This document shows positions 56,253 through 64,000 of a stretch of DNA of 64,000 nt, one piece after another. Source of the stretch: JBBSAT01 sp044223665 (GTDB taxonomy: Bacteria > Myxococcota_A > Polyangia > Polyangiales > Sandaracinaceae); the NCBI GenBank assembly GCA_044223665.1, contig JBGALT010000007.1:1-64000 (forward strand), written 5' to 3'. How positions within the stretch are numbered: the first letter of the stretch is position 1; each line of letters begins with the position of its first letter. Made by a program: the position numbers and the translations under genes. The notes below the pieces were generated by a model that was given only the letters and a program-made list of their open reading frames with translations, did not search any database and had not been told where the DNA came from.

Positions 56253-57623
56253 TCAGGTGACGATCTCGACACCTGCCGCCGCGAGGCGTCGGTCGATCTG
56301 GGAGCGACGACTCGCGAGCGTGGAGCCCACCAGGCCCAGCCGCTTCAGCTTCGGCAGTCGGACCAGCGCGTCGTGCTCCATGAAGCCCGTCGAGCCGATC
56401 AGCGAGACCTGCTCCAGCGCGGGCGCGAAATGGGCGAGCGGCGGGATCCGTTCGAGCTCCATCTTCGCGAGCACGAGCGACTTCAGATGCCGGAGCTCGG
56501 GAAGTCGCGCGAGAAACCCGAGTGGGACGCCGCCCATCAGCTTGATCGACGTGATCTCGCGCATGGTTCCGATGGCTTCGAGCCCTGGGAGCGCGCGCGC
56601 GGGCGCGGTGAGCTCGAGATCGAGCGAATGGAGCCCAGGCGCCGCAGCCAATACCTCCAGCGACGTGAGCGGTCCCTGGAGTCGCAGCTCGCGGAGCGGC
56701 ACCGATGCGTCGAGGCCCACGATCTCGCGCAGCGTCCTCGGCGCGCTCACCGTCAGCGTCTCGAGGCGCGGGAGGGCGCCGAGCACGACGCGGGCGAGCG
56801 CCGGCCCGCTGACGGCGAGCCGAGATAGCGAGCCTCCGATCGGGCCAATGGACGACTCGTCGAGCGGCGGTCGAACCGTGAGCGAGGTGGCACCGACCTT
56901 GGTGAGGTCGGTGCCGCGGGGAGCAGGCATGAGCGTCAGCTCCCGAGCCCGGGCCGCGGCCAGCCCGCGGATGCTACCCGCGTCGAAGATGGCGAGCTCG
57001 CTCTCGCTCGAGCTGGAGAGCGTCGAGGGGTCGACCACGCCCACGCGGCGAACCGTGATCTTGCGCAGCGAGCGCATGCCGTGGCTCCCGTCGAGCCGCG
57101 CCGCATCGCTCACCGTCACCGTCTCGAGCGACGGAAATCGCGCGAGGAACGCGATGTCCGTCGGGCGCTGGGCGTCGCCCACGATCTCGAGAGACTTCAC
57201 CGACGCGCGCAGGCGCTCGGCGGCGCCGCCGGGCGCATGGGCGACGAACGCGCAGCGTCGCGCAGCCATCGCGCTCGCCCCGGCTCCGCGACTCGCGAAC
57301 ACGGCGCCGCCGACCAGCTTGCCTTCCTCGACGAGCGATCTCGGCCTCTCCCAAACGACGCCCTCGAGGAGAGCGTCGACCTCACGTGGTGACGCGCTGG
57401 CGAGAACCGCGAGGTAGGCGTCGCTCGTGAGGTCCCGGACTGCGCCCGCGAGCGTCGAGCTCGCTTTCGGATCGGCGCCCGGCGCCGATGCCCGTGAGCT
57501 CGCTTTGGTGCCGCGCGCTTTCGTCGTGCCCGCCTTCTTCGCGGGCTGGCTCGGCGCGGCCTTCCGCTTCGCGCGGGTCGACGTCGTCGAGGTCGTCTTC
57601 GGTCTCGTCCGGGGCCCGGCCAT
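56253..57623 (-). CDS. Leucine-rich repeat protein
   Basis: 456 residues, ATG at 57623. A basic low-complexity N-terminus (RTRPKTTSTTSTRAKRKAAP, then KKAGTTKARGTKASSRA) resembles a DNA- or RNA-binding tail. From about residue 140 to the end there are irregular leucine-rich units: FLARFPSLETVTVSDAARL, LRKITVRRVG, LGALPRLETLTVSAPRTLRE, VPLRELRLQGPLTSLEVLAA, LPELRHLKSLVLAKMELERI and LVRLPKLKRLGLVGS. No signal peptide. Likely a cytoplasmic interaction protein. Confidence 0.8.
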   Translation of the reverse strand: MAGPRTRPKTTSTTSTRAKRKAAPSQPAKKAGTTKARGTKASSRASAPGADPKASSTLAGAVRDLTSDAYLAVLASASPREVDALLEGVVWERPRSLVEEGKLVGGAVFASRGAGASAMAARRCAFVAHAPGGAAERLRASVKSLEIVGDAQRPTDIAFLARFPSLETVTVSDAARLDGSHGMRSLRKITVRRVGVVDPSTLSSSSESELAIFDAGSIRGLAAARARELTLMPAPRGTDLTKVGATSLTVRPPLDESSIGPIGGSLSRLAVSGPALARVVLGALPRLETLTVSAPRTLREIVGLDASVPLRELRLQGPLTSLEVLAAAPGLHSLDLELTAPARALPGLEAIGTMREITSIKLMGGVPLGFLARLPELRHLKSLVLAKMELERIPPLAHFAPALEQVSLIGSTGFMEHDALVRLPKLKRLGLVGSTLASRRSQIDRRLAAAGVEIVT

Positions 57624-57675
57624 GACGTCGAGGGTCGATCGGAGGGCGCCGCCGCGCAAGGGCGCGTGGCGGTGG

Positions 57676-57924
57676 GGGTGTGATCGCGGATGGTTGGTCA
57701 GCGAGCACGCGCCGCGATCCCGGCCTTGATGCCGCGTCCGAGCAAGCTCGGACGCTCGCCACCTCACCCTGCGGTCGCTGCTCACGGCCGGTCGGCCGCT
57801 GCGCTGCGTCCTCGGGCTCGGCGACGCCTGAAGGCCAGTCTCGCGACGCGACATGCCAGGAGCCTCGACCGTTCTGCGCAGCAGTCTCGTCGCAAGACCT
57901 CACCAACTGGTGCGGATCACACCC
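57676..57924. repeat. MITE-like repeat, family A, copy 2
   Basis: 249 bp with perfect 10-bp terminal inverted repeats, GGGTGTGATC at 57676-57685 and GATCACACCC at 57915-57924. The interior matches copy 1 at 13584-13869 without its palindrome insertion. A 20-bp direct repeat (TGGCGGTGGGGGTGTGATCG) occurs at 57667-57686 and 57925-57944. This copy lies in the gap 57624-58165, which has no gene. Confidence 0.85.
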
Positions 57925-57960
57925 TGGCGGTGGGGGTGTGATCGGTGGCGGTGCACAGCG

Positions 57961-58047
57961 CGTAGCCCGCAGCCCAACGACATCGGCGCCGCAGCGCGGC
58001 GCGCTGTCCCGGAACCACGCCGTGGTGATCGAGGGCTGCCGCAGCTC
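57961..58047. repeat. Dispersed repeat, family B, copy 2 (inverted partner 53668-53754)
   Basis: 87 bases beginning CGTAGCCCGCAGCCCAACGA, the reverse complement of copy 1 with about 7 differences. It directly follows the second 20-bp repeat that flanks family A copy 2, and its left flank (57934-57960) recurs at 41304-41330. Confidence 0.85.
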
Positions 58048-58165
58048 GGGAGCGCCCGCTGCGCGGCTTGCCCTAGATCGCCGCGCCACGCGACGATTCT
58101 GGGACGCAGTCGATCAGCGCCCGTGCGGCGCTCGTCGCGAGATTCGCCCTGCATTCGATCCACCT

Positions 58166-59284
58166 TCAGGGGTGGACGAGCGCGTGGACCTTCATGCCGC
58201 CGGCGTCGGTCAGGAACGCGGAGCGCAGCGAGAGGCCCACCTTCCGCGCGAGGCGCGGGTCGTGGGCGATCATCGCCAGCCGCGCCCCGGGGCCGAGCGC
58301 GCGCGAGAGATCTCCGAGCGCGGCGTGGAGGCGCTCGAGCCCGGCGCCGCCGTCCGACAGACGCTCGCCCCAGGGCGGGTTCGTCACGACCGCCGGGCGC
58401 TTTCCGGCGAAGCGCAGCGCGGGCGTCTCCGAGAGCGGCGCGTGCGCGACCTCGATCGCGACGCCGGCACGCTCGGCGTTCGCGCGCGTGCGCTGCACGG
58501 CGGCCTCCTCGCGATCGGAGGCCACGATGGGCCCGCGGAGGGGGACGATCTCGGCGCGGGCCTTCTCTCTCGCGGCCGCCACCTGCGCCGCCGTCACGAG
58601 CTTCGTTCGCTCGATGGCGAAGCCCCGCGCGAGTCCGGGTGCCGTCTGCGTCGCGAGCAGCGCGGCCTCGATGGCGATCGTTCCCGAGCCGCACATCGGA
58701 TCGACGAGCGGCGCGAGGCGATCCCAGCCGCTCTCGAGCACCAGCGCGGCGGCGAGGTCCTCACGGAGCGGCGCTCGCCCGGGATCGAGCCGATAGCCGC
58801 GGCGGTGCAGCGGCGCGCCCGAGACATCGATCGAGAGCGTGCACTCGTCGTGGGAGAAGCGCGCGGCGATCGTCACGCCGGCGTCCTCGTCGCTCGCGCT
58901 CGGAGGGTCGTCGCCCATCGACTCGCGGAGGAAGCGCGCGAGGCGCTCGGCGATCGCGCCCGTGTGATGCAGCCGCGACTTCTCGGCGCTGGCGCGGAAC
59001 GAGCGCGGCACGTGCGGAACGAGCAGCGCGGGCCAGTCGACCTCGCGGACCTCGCGCTCGAGCCGCTCGAAGCGATCGGCGCGGAAGCGTGCGACGCGTG
59101 CGAGCACGTGGCTCGCGGTGCGGAGCGAGAGCAGCAAGCGGAGCGCCGTCGTCGGGTGGCCCGTGACCACGACACCGCCCGGGATCGCGCGCGCGTGCGC
59201 GAGGCCGAGCGCCTCGATCTCGCGCAGGGTCGTGGGCTCGAGGCCCGGCGCGGTCGACACGAAGAGCTCGAGCGGCTTGGTCAC
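58166..59284 (-). CDS. THUMP/RlmL-type RNA methyltransferase
   Basis: 372 residues, GTG at 59284 overlapping the previous stop (GTGA). The N-terminal 150 residues resemble a THUMP-type RNA-binding module (LELFVSTAPGLEPTTLREIE, ARAIPGGVVVTGHPTTALRL, SLRTASHVLARVARF). The C-terminal Rossmann methyltransferase has DPMCGSGTIAIEAALLATQT as the SAM loop, IVASDREEAAVQRTRANAER, and NPPWGERL as the target-base motif. It would methylate guanosine N2 or cytosine in rRNA (RlmL/RlmK relatives). Last gene of the operon. Confidence 0.88.
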   Translation of the reverse strand: MTKPLELFVSTAPGLEPTTLREIEALGLAHARAIPGGVVVTGHPTTALRLLLSLRTASHVLARVARFRADRFERLEREVREVDWPALLVPHVPRSFRASAEKSRLHHTGAIAERLARFLRESMGDDPPSASDEDAGVTIAARFSHDECTLSIDVSGAPLHRRGYRLDPGRAPLREDLAAALVLESGWDRLAPLVDPMCGSGTIAIEAALLATQTAPGLARGFAIERTKLVTAAQVAAAREKARAEIVPLRGPIVASDREEAAVQRTRANAERAGVAIEVAHAPLSETPALRFAGKRPAVVTNPPWGERLSDGGAGLERLHAALGDLSRALGPGARLAMIAHDPRLARKVGLSLRSAFLTDAGGMKVHALVHP

Positions 59285-60210
59285 GAATCGAGCGTCGTCC
59301 CGGGGAAGGGGCGCATGCGCGGGTAGAACGCGCTGGTCACGAGCTCCATGGACGGGAGCATGCGATGCAGAGCGGGCACGTCCCCGCGTGGATCGGCGAG
59401 CGCGCGCTCGACGGTCATCGCCTCGAGCGCGGCAGTCGGGTCGCTCGCGTCGCCGCGGACCGTGGCCTCCGCGCTCCGCAGCCGGACGGCCTCCCGCAGT
59501 CCGGGGACGGCCGACGCGGAGGGCGTCCAGGCGTCGACGACGACGCCCGCGTGCGTGATCACGTGCACGTGACCGCGATGCGCGAAGACCACCGAGCCGT
59601 GCCCTCGCGAAGGCCCCGGCGTCGCGACGAGGGCGATGCCGGGCGCGACCTCGGTGGAGGCGGCGACCCCGACCAGCGGCGGCACGGCGCGCGCGTAGCG
59701 GGGTCGATCGAGCGGCGTCGGATCGCGGGCCGCGTCGAGCTCGGCCTCGAACACCACCCACCGGGCCCCCGACAGACGCGCCTGCACGCGATCGATCGCG
59801 CGCAGCGCGAGCGTCGTCGAGACCACGACGTCCGCGGGCGGCCACGCCGGGTCCTGTCCGCGCGAGCCGAGCGCTCGCAGCGCGACGGGATGCCGCGAGG
59901 CGATGCGCTCTTCGTACGGCGTGCTCGGGCCCGCGTCGCTCGGGTCGACGAGCACGCGCGTGCCGTCGGCGGCCACGAGCGAAAAGGCGCGGCGCACCAG
60001 CGCGACCAGCGGAGAGACGAGGCGCGCATCGGGAAGGATCGTGCGCGTCTCGACGACGACGCGATCGATCGGCAGGACCTCGGCCGAGCGCACGGGCTGC
60101 TCGCGGACACGCTGCGCGACGGCCTGGGCCGCCTCCCGCAGCGCGGCCGGCCGCGCGATGCCGGCGATCCGGCGCGCTTGGTCGAACGCCACCAGCTCGC
60201 TCATGCCCAT
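59281..60210 (-). CDS. Metallo-beta-lactamase-like fold protein, probably inactive
   Basis: 309 residues. Of three clustered ATGs (60216, 60210, 60204) the one at 60210 has the best-spaced AGAGG. The order VVVSTTLALRAIDRVQARLS, WVVFEAELDA and GIALVATPGPSRGHGSVVFA with HVITHAGVVVDAW resembles the second half of MBL-fold hydrolases (TPGHT.GH.S, then a histidine). The HxHxDH metal motif is not found, so catalysis is doubtful. Operon position between rhodanese and methyltransferase. The fold assignment is tentative. Confidence 0.55.
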   Translation of the reverse strand: MGMSELVAFDQARRIAGIARPAALREAAQAVAQRVREQPVRSAEVLPIDRVVVETRTILPDARLVSPLVALVRRAFSLVAADGTRVLVDPSDAGPSTPYEERIASRHPVALRALGSRGQDPAWPPADVVVSTTLALRAIDRVQARLSGARWVVFEAELDAARDPTPLDRPRYARAVPPLVGVAASTEVAPGIALVATPGPSRGHGSVVFAHRGHVHVITHAGVVVDAWTPSASAVPGLREAVRLRSAEATVRGDASDPTAALEAMTVERALADPRGDVPALHRMLPSMELVTSAFYPRMRPFPGTTLDS

Positions 60211-60227
60211 GGCCATACCTCTACCGT

Positions 60228-60686
60228 CTACTCTCGCGGCAGATCGGTGTCGGGAGCAATCCTCGCCTCGATCTCGGCCCAGGCGCGGCCCGGTCGCGCG
60301 CGGGTCGCGACCGGCAGGCCCGCGGCTTTCCATCCGGCCGTCGTGATGCGGCCGAAGGGATCCGAGGCGCCGCCCCAGCCCGCGAGCTGGACCACGATCG
60401 AGCCATAGCCGGCGGCCTCGAGCAGCTCGGCGGCACGGGCCGATCGGTTGGCCGTCTGACATCCGAGCACCAGCTTCGCGTCGTGGGTCGGGAACAGCGC
60501 ACGGATGCCGTCGACGAAGCGCTCGTTCGGCGCCCGGCCACGCGGCCCGTCGACGAGGAACGGGACGTTGAACGCCCCTTCCGGGTGGCCTGCCTCGAAC
60601 TCCGGCACGGTGCGCACGTCGACGTGGCTCCAGCCCTCGTCGGTCGTGAGCGCGTGGGCTCGTTCGGGGGTCACGCGGCCGGCCAT
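60228..60686 (-). CDS. Rhodanese-like sulfurtransferase
   Basis: 152 residues. One rhodanese domain: TDEGWSHVDVRTVPEFEAGH, PEGAFNVPF, then the active-site loop LGCQTANRSARAAELLEAAG with Cys76 and the Arg that binds sulfur or phosphate anion, and VVQLAGWGGASDPFGRI at the end. Small single-domain type, cytoplasmic. It transfers sulfane sulfur between thiols. It begins 7 bases after the ABC ATPase stop. Confidence 0.92.
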   Translation of the reverse strand: MAGRVTPERAHALTTDEGWSHVDVRTVPEFEAGHPEGAFNVPFLVDGPRGRAPNERFVDGIRALFPTHDAKLVLGCQTANRSARAAELLEAAGYGSIVVQLAGWGGASDPFGRITTAGWKAAGLPVATRARPGRAWAEIEARIAPDTDLPRE

Positions 60687-60693
60687 CGCAGCC

Positions 60694-61659
60694 TCAGGCC
60701 TCGCGGTGATCCCGGAGCGCGTCGCGGAGGAAGAGCTCCTCGAGGGTCTCGCGGTTCTCCGACAGCGCGCGTAGCCGAGCGCCGCCCGACACGGCGCGCA
60801 CGACGACCGGGCCGCGTGCCTCTTCGCCCTCGACGACGACGTGCACCGCGCCGCCGTGGCGCCCGGTCACCTTCGCTCCGAGCGCCACCAGCTCGGCCTC
60901 GAGCTCGGCCGTGAGGCCTTCGATCTCGAGCTCGGTGCGCCGCACCTCGGGCTTGAGGAGCGCGTCGAGCGTTCCGTACGCGGTGACCTTGCCGCGGTTC
61001 ACGATCGCGACCCGATCGCAGAGCGTCTCCACGTCCGAGAGGATGTGGCTGGTGAACAGCACGGTCTTGCCGCGGCGCTTCTCCTCGAGGACGAGGTCTC
61101 GCACTTCCTTGCGCCCGATCGGGTCCAGGCCGCTCATCGGCTCGTCGAGGATCAAGAGCTCCGGGTCGTGCAGCAGCGCCTGGGCGAGCCCGATGCGCTG
61201 GGTCATTCCCTTGCTGAACTTGCCGATCGGGCGGTCGGTCGCGTGCGCGAGCCCGACCTTCGCGATGACCTCGTCGCTCCGCTTCTTGCGCTCGCTCGCG
61301 TTCATTCCACACAGACGCCCGCAGAGATCGAGGAACTCGTCGGCGCGGAGGTACTGGTAGACGTAGGGGCTCTCCGGCAGGTAGCCCAGCCGTCGCATCT
61401 GGTCGGGACCGGGGCGCTCGCGGCCGAAGATCTTCACGGTGCCGGCCGTCGGGAAGACGAGCCCGAGCAAGATCTTGATCGTCGTCGTCTTGCCGGCGCC
61501 GTTCGGGCCCAGGACTCCGAAGATCTCTCCGGGGCGCACCTCGAGGTCGACCCCGCGCACGGCCTCGACCTTCTTGCGGAAGAAGCCCACCTCGAAGGTC
61601 TTGGTGAGACCGCGGATCTCGACCACCGGCGCGGCCGCGCTCTCGCTCGAGCCGCTCAC
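60694..61659 (-). CDS. ABC transporter ATP-binding protein
   Basis: 321 residues, GTG at 61659 overlapping the upstream stop (GTGA). Walker A GVLGPNGAGKTTTIKIL, Q-loop YLPESPYVY, signature FSKGMTQRIGLAQALLHDPE, Walker B LLILDEPMSGLDP and H-switch FTSHI. It is a NatA/ABC-2-type exporter ATPase; the C-terminal 90 residues (VRRTELEIEGLTAELEAELV) form the accessory domain. No permease gene lies in the operon, so the membrane partner is elsewhere. Confidence 0.93.
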   Translation of the reverse strand: MSGSSESAAAPVVEIRGLTKTFEVGFFRKKVEAVRGVDLEVRPGEIFGVLGPNGAGKTTTIKILLGLVFPTAGTVKIFGRERPGPDQMRRLGYLPESPYVYQYLRADEFLDLCGRLCGMNASERKKRSDEVIAKVGLAHATDRPIGKFSKGMTQRIGLAQALLHDPELLILDEPMSGLDPIGRKEVRDLVLEEKRRGKTVLFTSHILSDVETLCDRVAIVNRGKVTAYGTLDALLKPEVRRTELEIEGLTAELEAELVALGAKVTGRHGGAVHVVVEGEEARGPVVVRAVSGGARLRALSENRETLEELFLRDALRDHREA

Positions 61660-62705
61660 GCGCCCTGCGCCTCCCGCACCGCCGCGATCACGCGATCGAT
61701 CTCGTCCTCGGTGAGCGAGGCGTGCAGCGGGAGCGCCAGACCGCGGTCGACGATCTGCTCGCTCGTCTCGAGCCCGGACGCACGCTCGGCGGACGCCAGG
61801 CTCGGCAGACGGCCCAGCGCGTAGGAGAGCTTGCCCGCTTCGATGCGGCGGGAGGCGAGGTGGGCGATCAGCGCATCGCGCCGGGCCTCGCTCTCGGCCA
61901 GCACGCCGAACGTCTGCTCGTTGCGCGTGGCGCCCTCGGGCGAGCGCTGCAGCACGAGGCCGCTTCCCTCGAGGGCGCGGCGATAGCGATCGGCCAGCAC
62001 GCGACGGCGCGCGAGGGTCTTGCCGAGCGTCTCGAGCTGGGCGAGGCCGAGCGCGGCGCCGAGCTCGGTGAGACGGTGGTTGCCGGAGGCTTCCTCGAAG
62101 ACTCCGGGCGCCGACTGCCCGTGGTTGCGCAGGCGGCGCAGGCGCGCGGCGAGCGCATCGTCGTCGGTCAGGCACATCCCGCCTTCACCCGTCGTCAGCA
62201 CCTTGCGCGGATGGAACGAGAGGCAGGCGATCGCGCCGAAGCTGCCGCAGGGCTTGCCGCCGAAGGTGCTGTCGATCGCGCACGCGGCGTCCTCGATCAC
62301 GACCTTCGCGCGCAGCCGATCGTGGCGGGCCGGCACGCCGAACTGGTCGATGACGATCGCGGCGTCCACGTCCGAGGGCAGCGACTCGACGTTCCACTCG
62401 TGCGCGCTCACGTCGACGAGCACGGGACGGGCGCCTCGCACGAGGAGCGCGTGGGCCGGGCTCGGCCACGTCAGCGCGGGGACGGCGACGCGCGCGCCCC
62501 GCAGTCCCAGCGCCTCGACCGCGAGCTCGAGCGCGCTGGTGCCCGACGCGACCGCGATGGCGTGCTTGCGCGCGCAGCGCTCGGCGATCGCGCGCTCGAA
62601 GCGCTCGACGAGCGCGCCCTGCACGAGCATGCCGCTCGCGAGAACGCGCGCGAGCGCAGCGGGCGCATCGGGGGCGAGCTCGGGGCGTGCGAGGCGGATG
62701 TCCAC
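61656..62705 (-). CDS. DegT/DnrJ/EryC1-type aminotransferase
   Basis: 349 residues, GTG at 62705. PLP fold type I: AIAVASGTSALELAVEALGL (phosphate loop), VPALTWPSPAHALLVRGARP, VIEDAACAIDSTFGGKPCG (Asp contacting the pyridine), LSFHPRKVLTTGEGGM with the Schiff-base Lys, and RNHGQSAPGVFEEASGNHRL. This family makes amino sugars on nucleotide-linked sugars for surface glycans. First gene of the five-gene operon. Confidence 0.92.
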   Translation of the reverse strand: MDIRLARPELAPDAPAALARVLASGMLVQGALVERFERAIAERCARKHAIAVASGTSALELAVEALGLRGARVAVPALTWPSPAHALLVRGARPVLVDVSAHEWNVESLPSDVDAAIVIDQFGVPARHDRLRAKVVIEDAACAIDSTFGGKPCGSFGAIACLSFHPRKVLTTGEGGMCLTDDDALAARLRRLRNHGQSAPGVFEEASGNHRLTELGAALGLAQLETLGKTLARRRVLADRYRRALEGSGLVLQRSPEGATRNEQTFGVLAESEARRDALIAHLASRRIEAGKLSYALGRLPSLASAERASGLETSEQIVDRGLALPLHASLTEDEIDRVIAAVREAQGA

Positions 62706-62823
62706 GCGAGGTGCCGAGCATAGCCAAACCCGCGTCGCGCTGCCGCTTCGTCGGCGCCGCCGCCCGAGCATGGCGGCGGGGTGAAACGACGTCGAGGGGT
62801 TCAGTTTCGCCGGCGCGCGTCCG

Positions 62824-63273
62824 ATGTCCCGTCCGGAGGTACCGGTGATCGCACGAGCCGAGCTCTTCGAGCGTGCCGCGACGGCGATGGTGGTTCTCGA
62901 CGCGTCGCTCGACGTGGTGGACGCGAACCCCGCGGCGGCGCGCCTCTTCGGTGACCGCCCTCTCGAGGACTGCATGCGTCCCGAGGACGCAGCCCTGTTG
63001 CGCACGGCGCTCGAGGCGGGCGACGAGGCGGCGATCGAGATCCGAGTGCGGACGAGCCGCGGCGAGCTTCGCGTCGACGTCGACGCCGTGCAGCTCGAAG
63101 ACGGCTCGTGGCTGCTCTCGCTCCACGTCCCGCACGGCGCTCGTCAGGCGATCGATCGGCTCCCGACCGACAGGGCGGCGCTCGCGCTCTGGCTCGCGGA
63201 GATGCCGCGCTCGCGCACGCACCGCCGCACCGGCCGCGCGGCGCGGAGGCTGGGCGCCCCGAGGGCGGCCTGA
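62824..63273 (+). CDS. Single PAS-domain protein
   Basis: 149 residues. Residues 10-110 are a PAS fold (RAELFERAATAMVVLDASLD, VVDANPAAARLFGDRPLED, RPEDAALLRTALEAGDEAAI and VQLEDGSWLLSLHV). The C-terminal 40 residues are Arg-rich. No output domain is attached. It could be a small sensor subunit, or a stand-alone remnant of a PAS kinase. Divergent from the DegT operon with 118 bases between. Confidence 0.72.
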   Translation: MSRPEVPVIARAELFERAATAMVVLDASLDVVDANPAAARLFGDRPLEDCMRPEDAALLRTALEAGDEAAIEIRVRTSRGELRVDVDAVQLEDGSWLLSLHVPHGARQAIDRLPTDRAALALWLAEMPRSRTHRRTGRAARRLGAPRAA

Positions 63274-63287
63274 CGCGCGGCGTGGCC

Positions 63288-63818
63288 TCAGGGAATGGGC
63301 TCGAAGGTCATCCGAAAGCGACACGGAACGACCAAGGAGCCTCGATCGACCAGGAAGCTCGCGCTGACCCCGCTCGCAGGGGCCGAGAACGTGCCCACGA
63401 TGGAGCTCCCACCGTCGGGAGTCGGGCAGTCGGCGGTGATGGCCCAGGTACAAGGGACGTCCGTCGGGAGAATCGAAAGCATGCCGCCGCCGCACATCCC
63501 GCCGTAGTCCGCGGGAGTAGGCGGCACGTGCACGGTGAGACTCCCCGACACCGGACTGCCGAAGCAGCCGGCCGGCTGGTCGTCTCCGCCGAGGGTGACC
63601 CGGACGACGTGTGCGCCTGGCGTCAGGCAAGCGGCACCCGTATCGACCGAGACGTCCGTCGCCGTGCCTCCGCTCCCTCCGTCCGATCCGGTCTCGCGAC
63701 CATGGGACGCATGACAGCTCGCGACGAGACCGAGCGCGAGAGCAGCGGTCGTTCGAAGCAGCGCGTGTGTAGCCAAACGGCCGAGGATGGCGTCTCGTCG
63801 AGCTCTCGCAACGGACAT
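63288..63818 (-). CDS. Hypothetical lipoprotein
   Basis: 176 residues. ATG at 63818 is chosen because the signal with lipobox (ALALGLVASC) follows closely. After a Ser/Gly/Asp linker comes a beta-rich Cys-containing domain (VVRVTLGGDDQPAGCFGSPV, SGSLTVHVPPTPADYGG, PCTWAITADCPTPDGGSSIV). Ligand and role unknown. Ends 14 bases after the PAS gene, convergent. Confidence 0.72.
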   Translation of the reverse strand: MSVARARRDAILGRLATHALLRTTAALALGLVASCHASHGRETGSDGGSGGTATDVSVDTGAACLTPGAHVVRVTLGGDDQPAGCFGSPVSGSLTVHVPPTPADYGGMCGGGMLSILPTDVPCTWAITADCPTPDGGSSIVGTFSAPASGVSASFLVDRGSLVVPCRFRMTFEPIP

Positions 63819-63831
63819 GGTCGAAACCTGG

Positions 63832-63845
63832 TCGTTCCGGAACGA
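63832..63845. promoter_or_regulatory. 14-bp perfect palindrome before the lipoprotein gene
   Basis: TCGTTCCGGAACGA, 13 bases upstream of the ATG at 63818. It is placed like an operator or a 5'-UTR hairpin. No regulator is known. Confidence 0.3.
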
Positions 63846-63904
63846 GCCGCCTCGACCTCGGTCGAGCGGGCCCGCGAGCGACCGCCTCGAGGTGGTGTTC
63901 CGGC

Positions 63905-64000
63905 TCACCATCCGTCACTCGCGAGCAGCTGCTCGATCGCCGGGCCTACCGCGGCCACCAACTGGTCCTGGTCCTCTTCCCGGAGCCTTCGCTCGCCCAG
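63905..64000 (-). CDS. C-terminal end of an unidentified protein (partial)
   Basis: The minus strand reads in frame from the window edge for 31 residues (LGERRLREEDQDQLVAAVGP, then AIEQLLASDGW) to a TGA at 63905-63907. Charged and helical. The gene cannot be identified from this piece. Confidence 0.45.
   Translation of the reverse strand: MGERRLREEDQDQLVAAVGPAIEQLLASDGW

Overview
The window is very GC-rich and looks like the chromosome of a myxobacterium-like bacterium (phylum Myxococcota, possibly near Sandaracinaceae or other Polyangiales). The pointers are many Cys/Asp-rich lipoproteins with MopE-type metal-binding repeats, two eukaryote-like Ser/Thr kinases with C-terminal extensions, frequent GTG and TTG starts, 4-base start/stop overlaps inside operons, and GC-rich dispersed intergenic repeats. 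The lineage is an inference from content; no marker gene was compared. No phage, CRISPR array, intact insertion sequence or PKS/NRPS cluster is visible.

Layout. 1-3800: the C-terminally cut M23 peptidase and a large secreted repeat lipoprotein. 4097-7287: a DoxX-like / AraC / VOC unit carrying a shared 17-bp motif, then an ankyrin protein. 7288-10200: a scarred zone with two decayed paralogues, a broken thiolase, a truncated nucleotidyltransferase and the relic of a transposition ATPase. 10203-13531: a tail-anchored protein, tRNA-Ala(CGC), lnt and a single-domain response regulator. 13584-13869: a MITE-like repeat. 13926-17555: a giant membrane protein with discoidin-like domains and a 2OG-Fe(II) oxygenase-like protein. 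17663-18292: a BrnT/BrnA toxin-antitoxin pair with a palindromic operator. 18376-28660: a surface-glycan cluster of glycosyltransferases, a flippase and large membrane proteins. 28686-31964: a kinase / TPR protein / lipoprotein unit.

32023-43000 holds housekeeping and stress functions (upp, rsh), a Cys-repeat lipoprotein, a TetR/MpaB-like divergent pair, a regulator with two LuxR-type helix-turn-helix motifs and two small envelope genes. 43071-48431 is an envelope operon (MopE lipoprotein, OmpA protein, LysM-FecR-barrel protein). Facing it is a two-gene signalling operon, a class III cyclase and a kinase with a receiver-like tail (48489-51610). Then come a PIN/RHH toxin-antitoxin pair, a lipoprotein, an E1 alpha/beta 2-oxoacid dehydrogenase pair, a leucine-rich protein, a repeat-rich spacer, and a tightly overlapped five-gene operon (DegT aminotransferase, ABC ATPase, rhodanese, MBL-like protein, RlmL-like methyltransferase). 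The right end has a PAS protein, a lipoprotein and the tail of one more gene.

The most interesting signals are: (i) a non-autonomous repeat family with terminal inverted repeats, one copy of which carries a perfect 26-bp palindrome; (ii) a second repeat present as inverted copies around the E1/LRR genes; (iii) the envelope operon next to a kinase-cyclase pair; (iv) the duplicated motif in the AraC/VOC unit; and (v) a 22-bp tandem repeat that starts inside the last codons of rsh.
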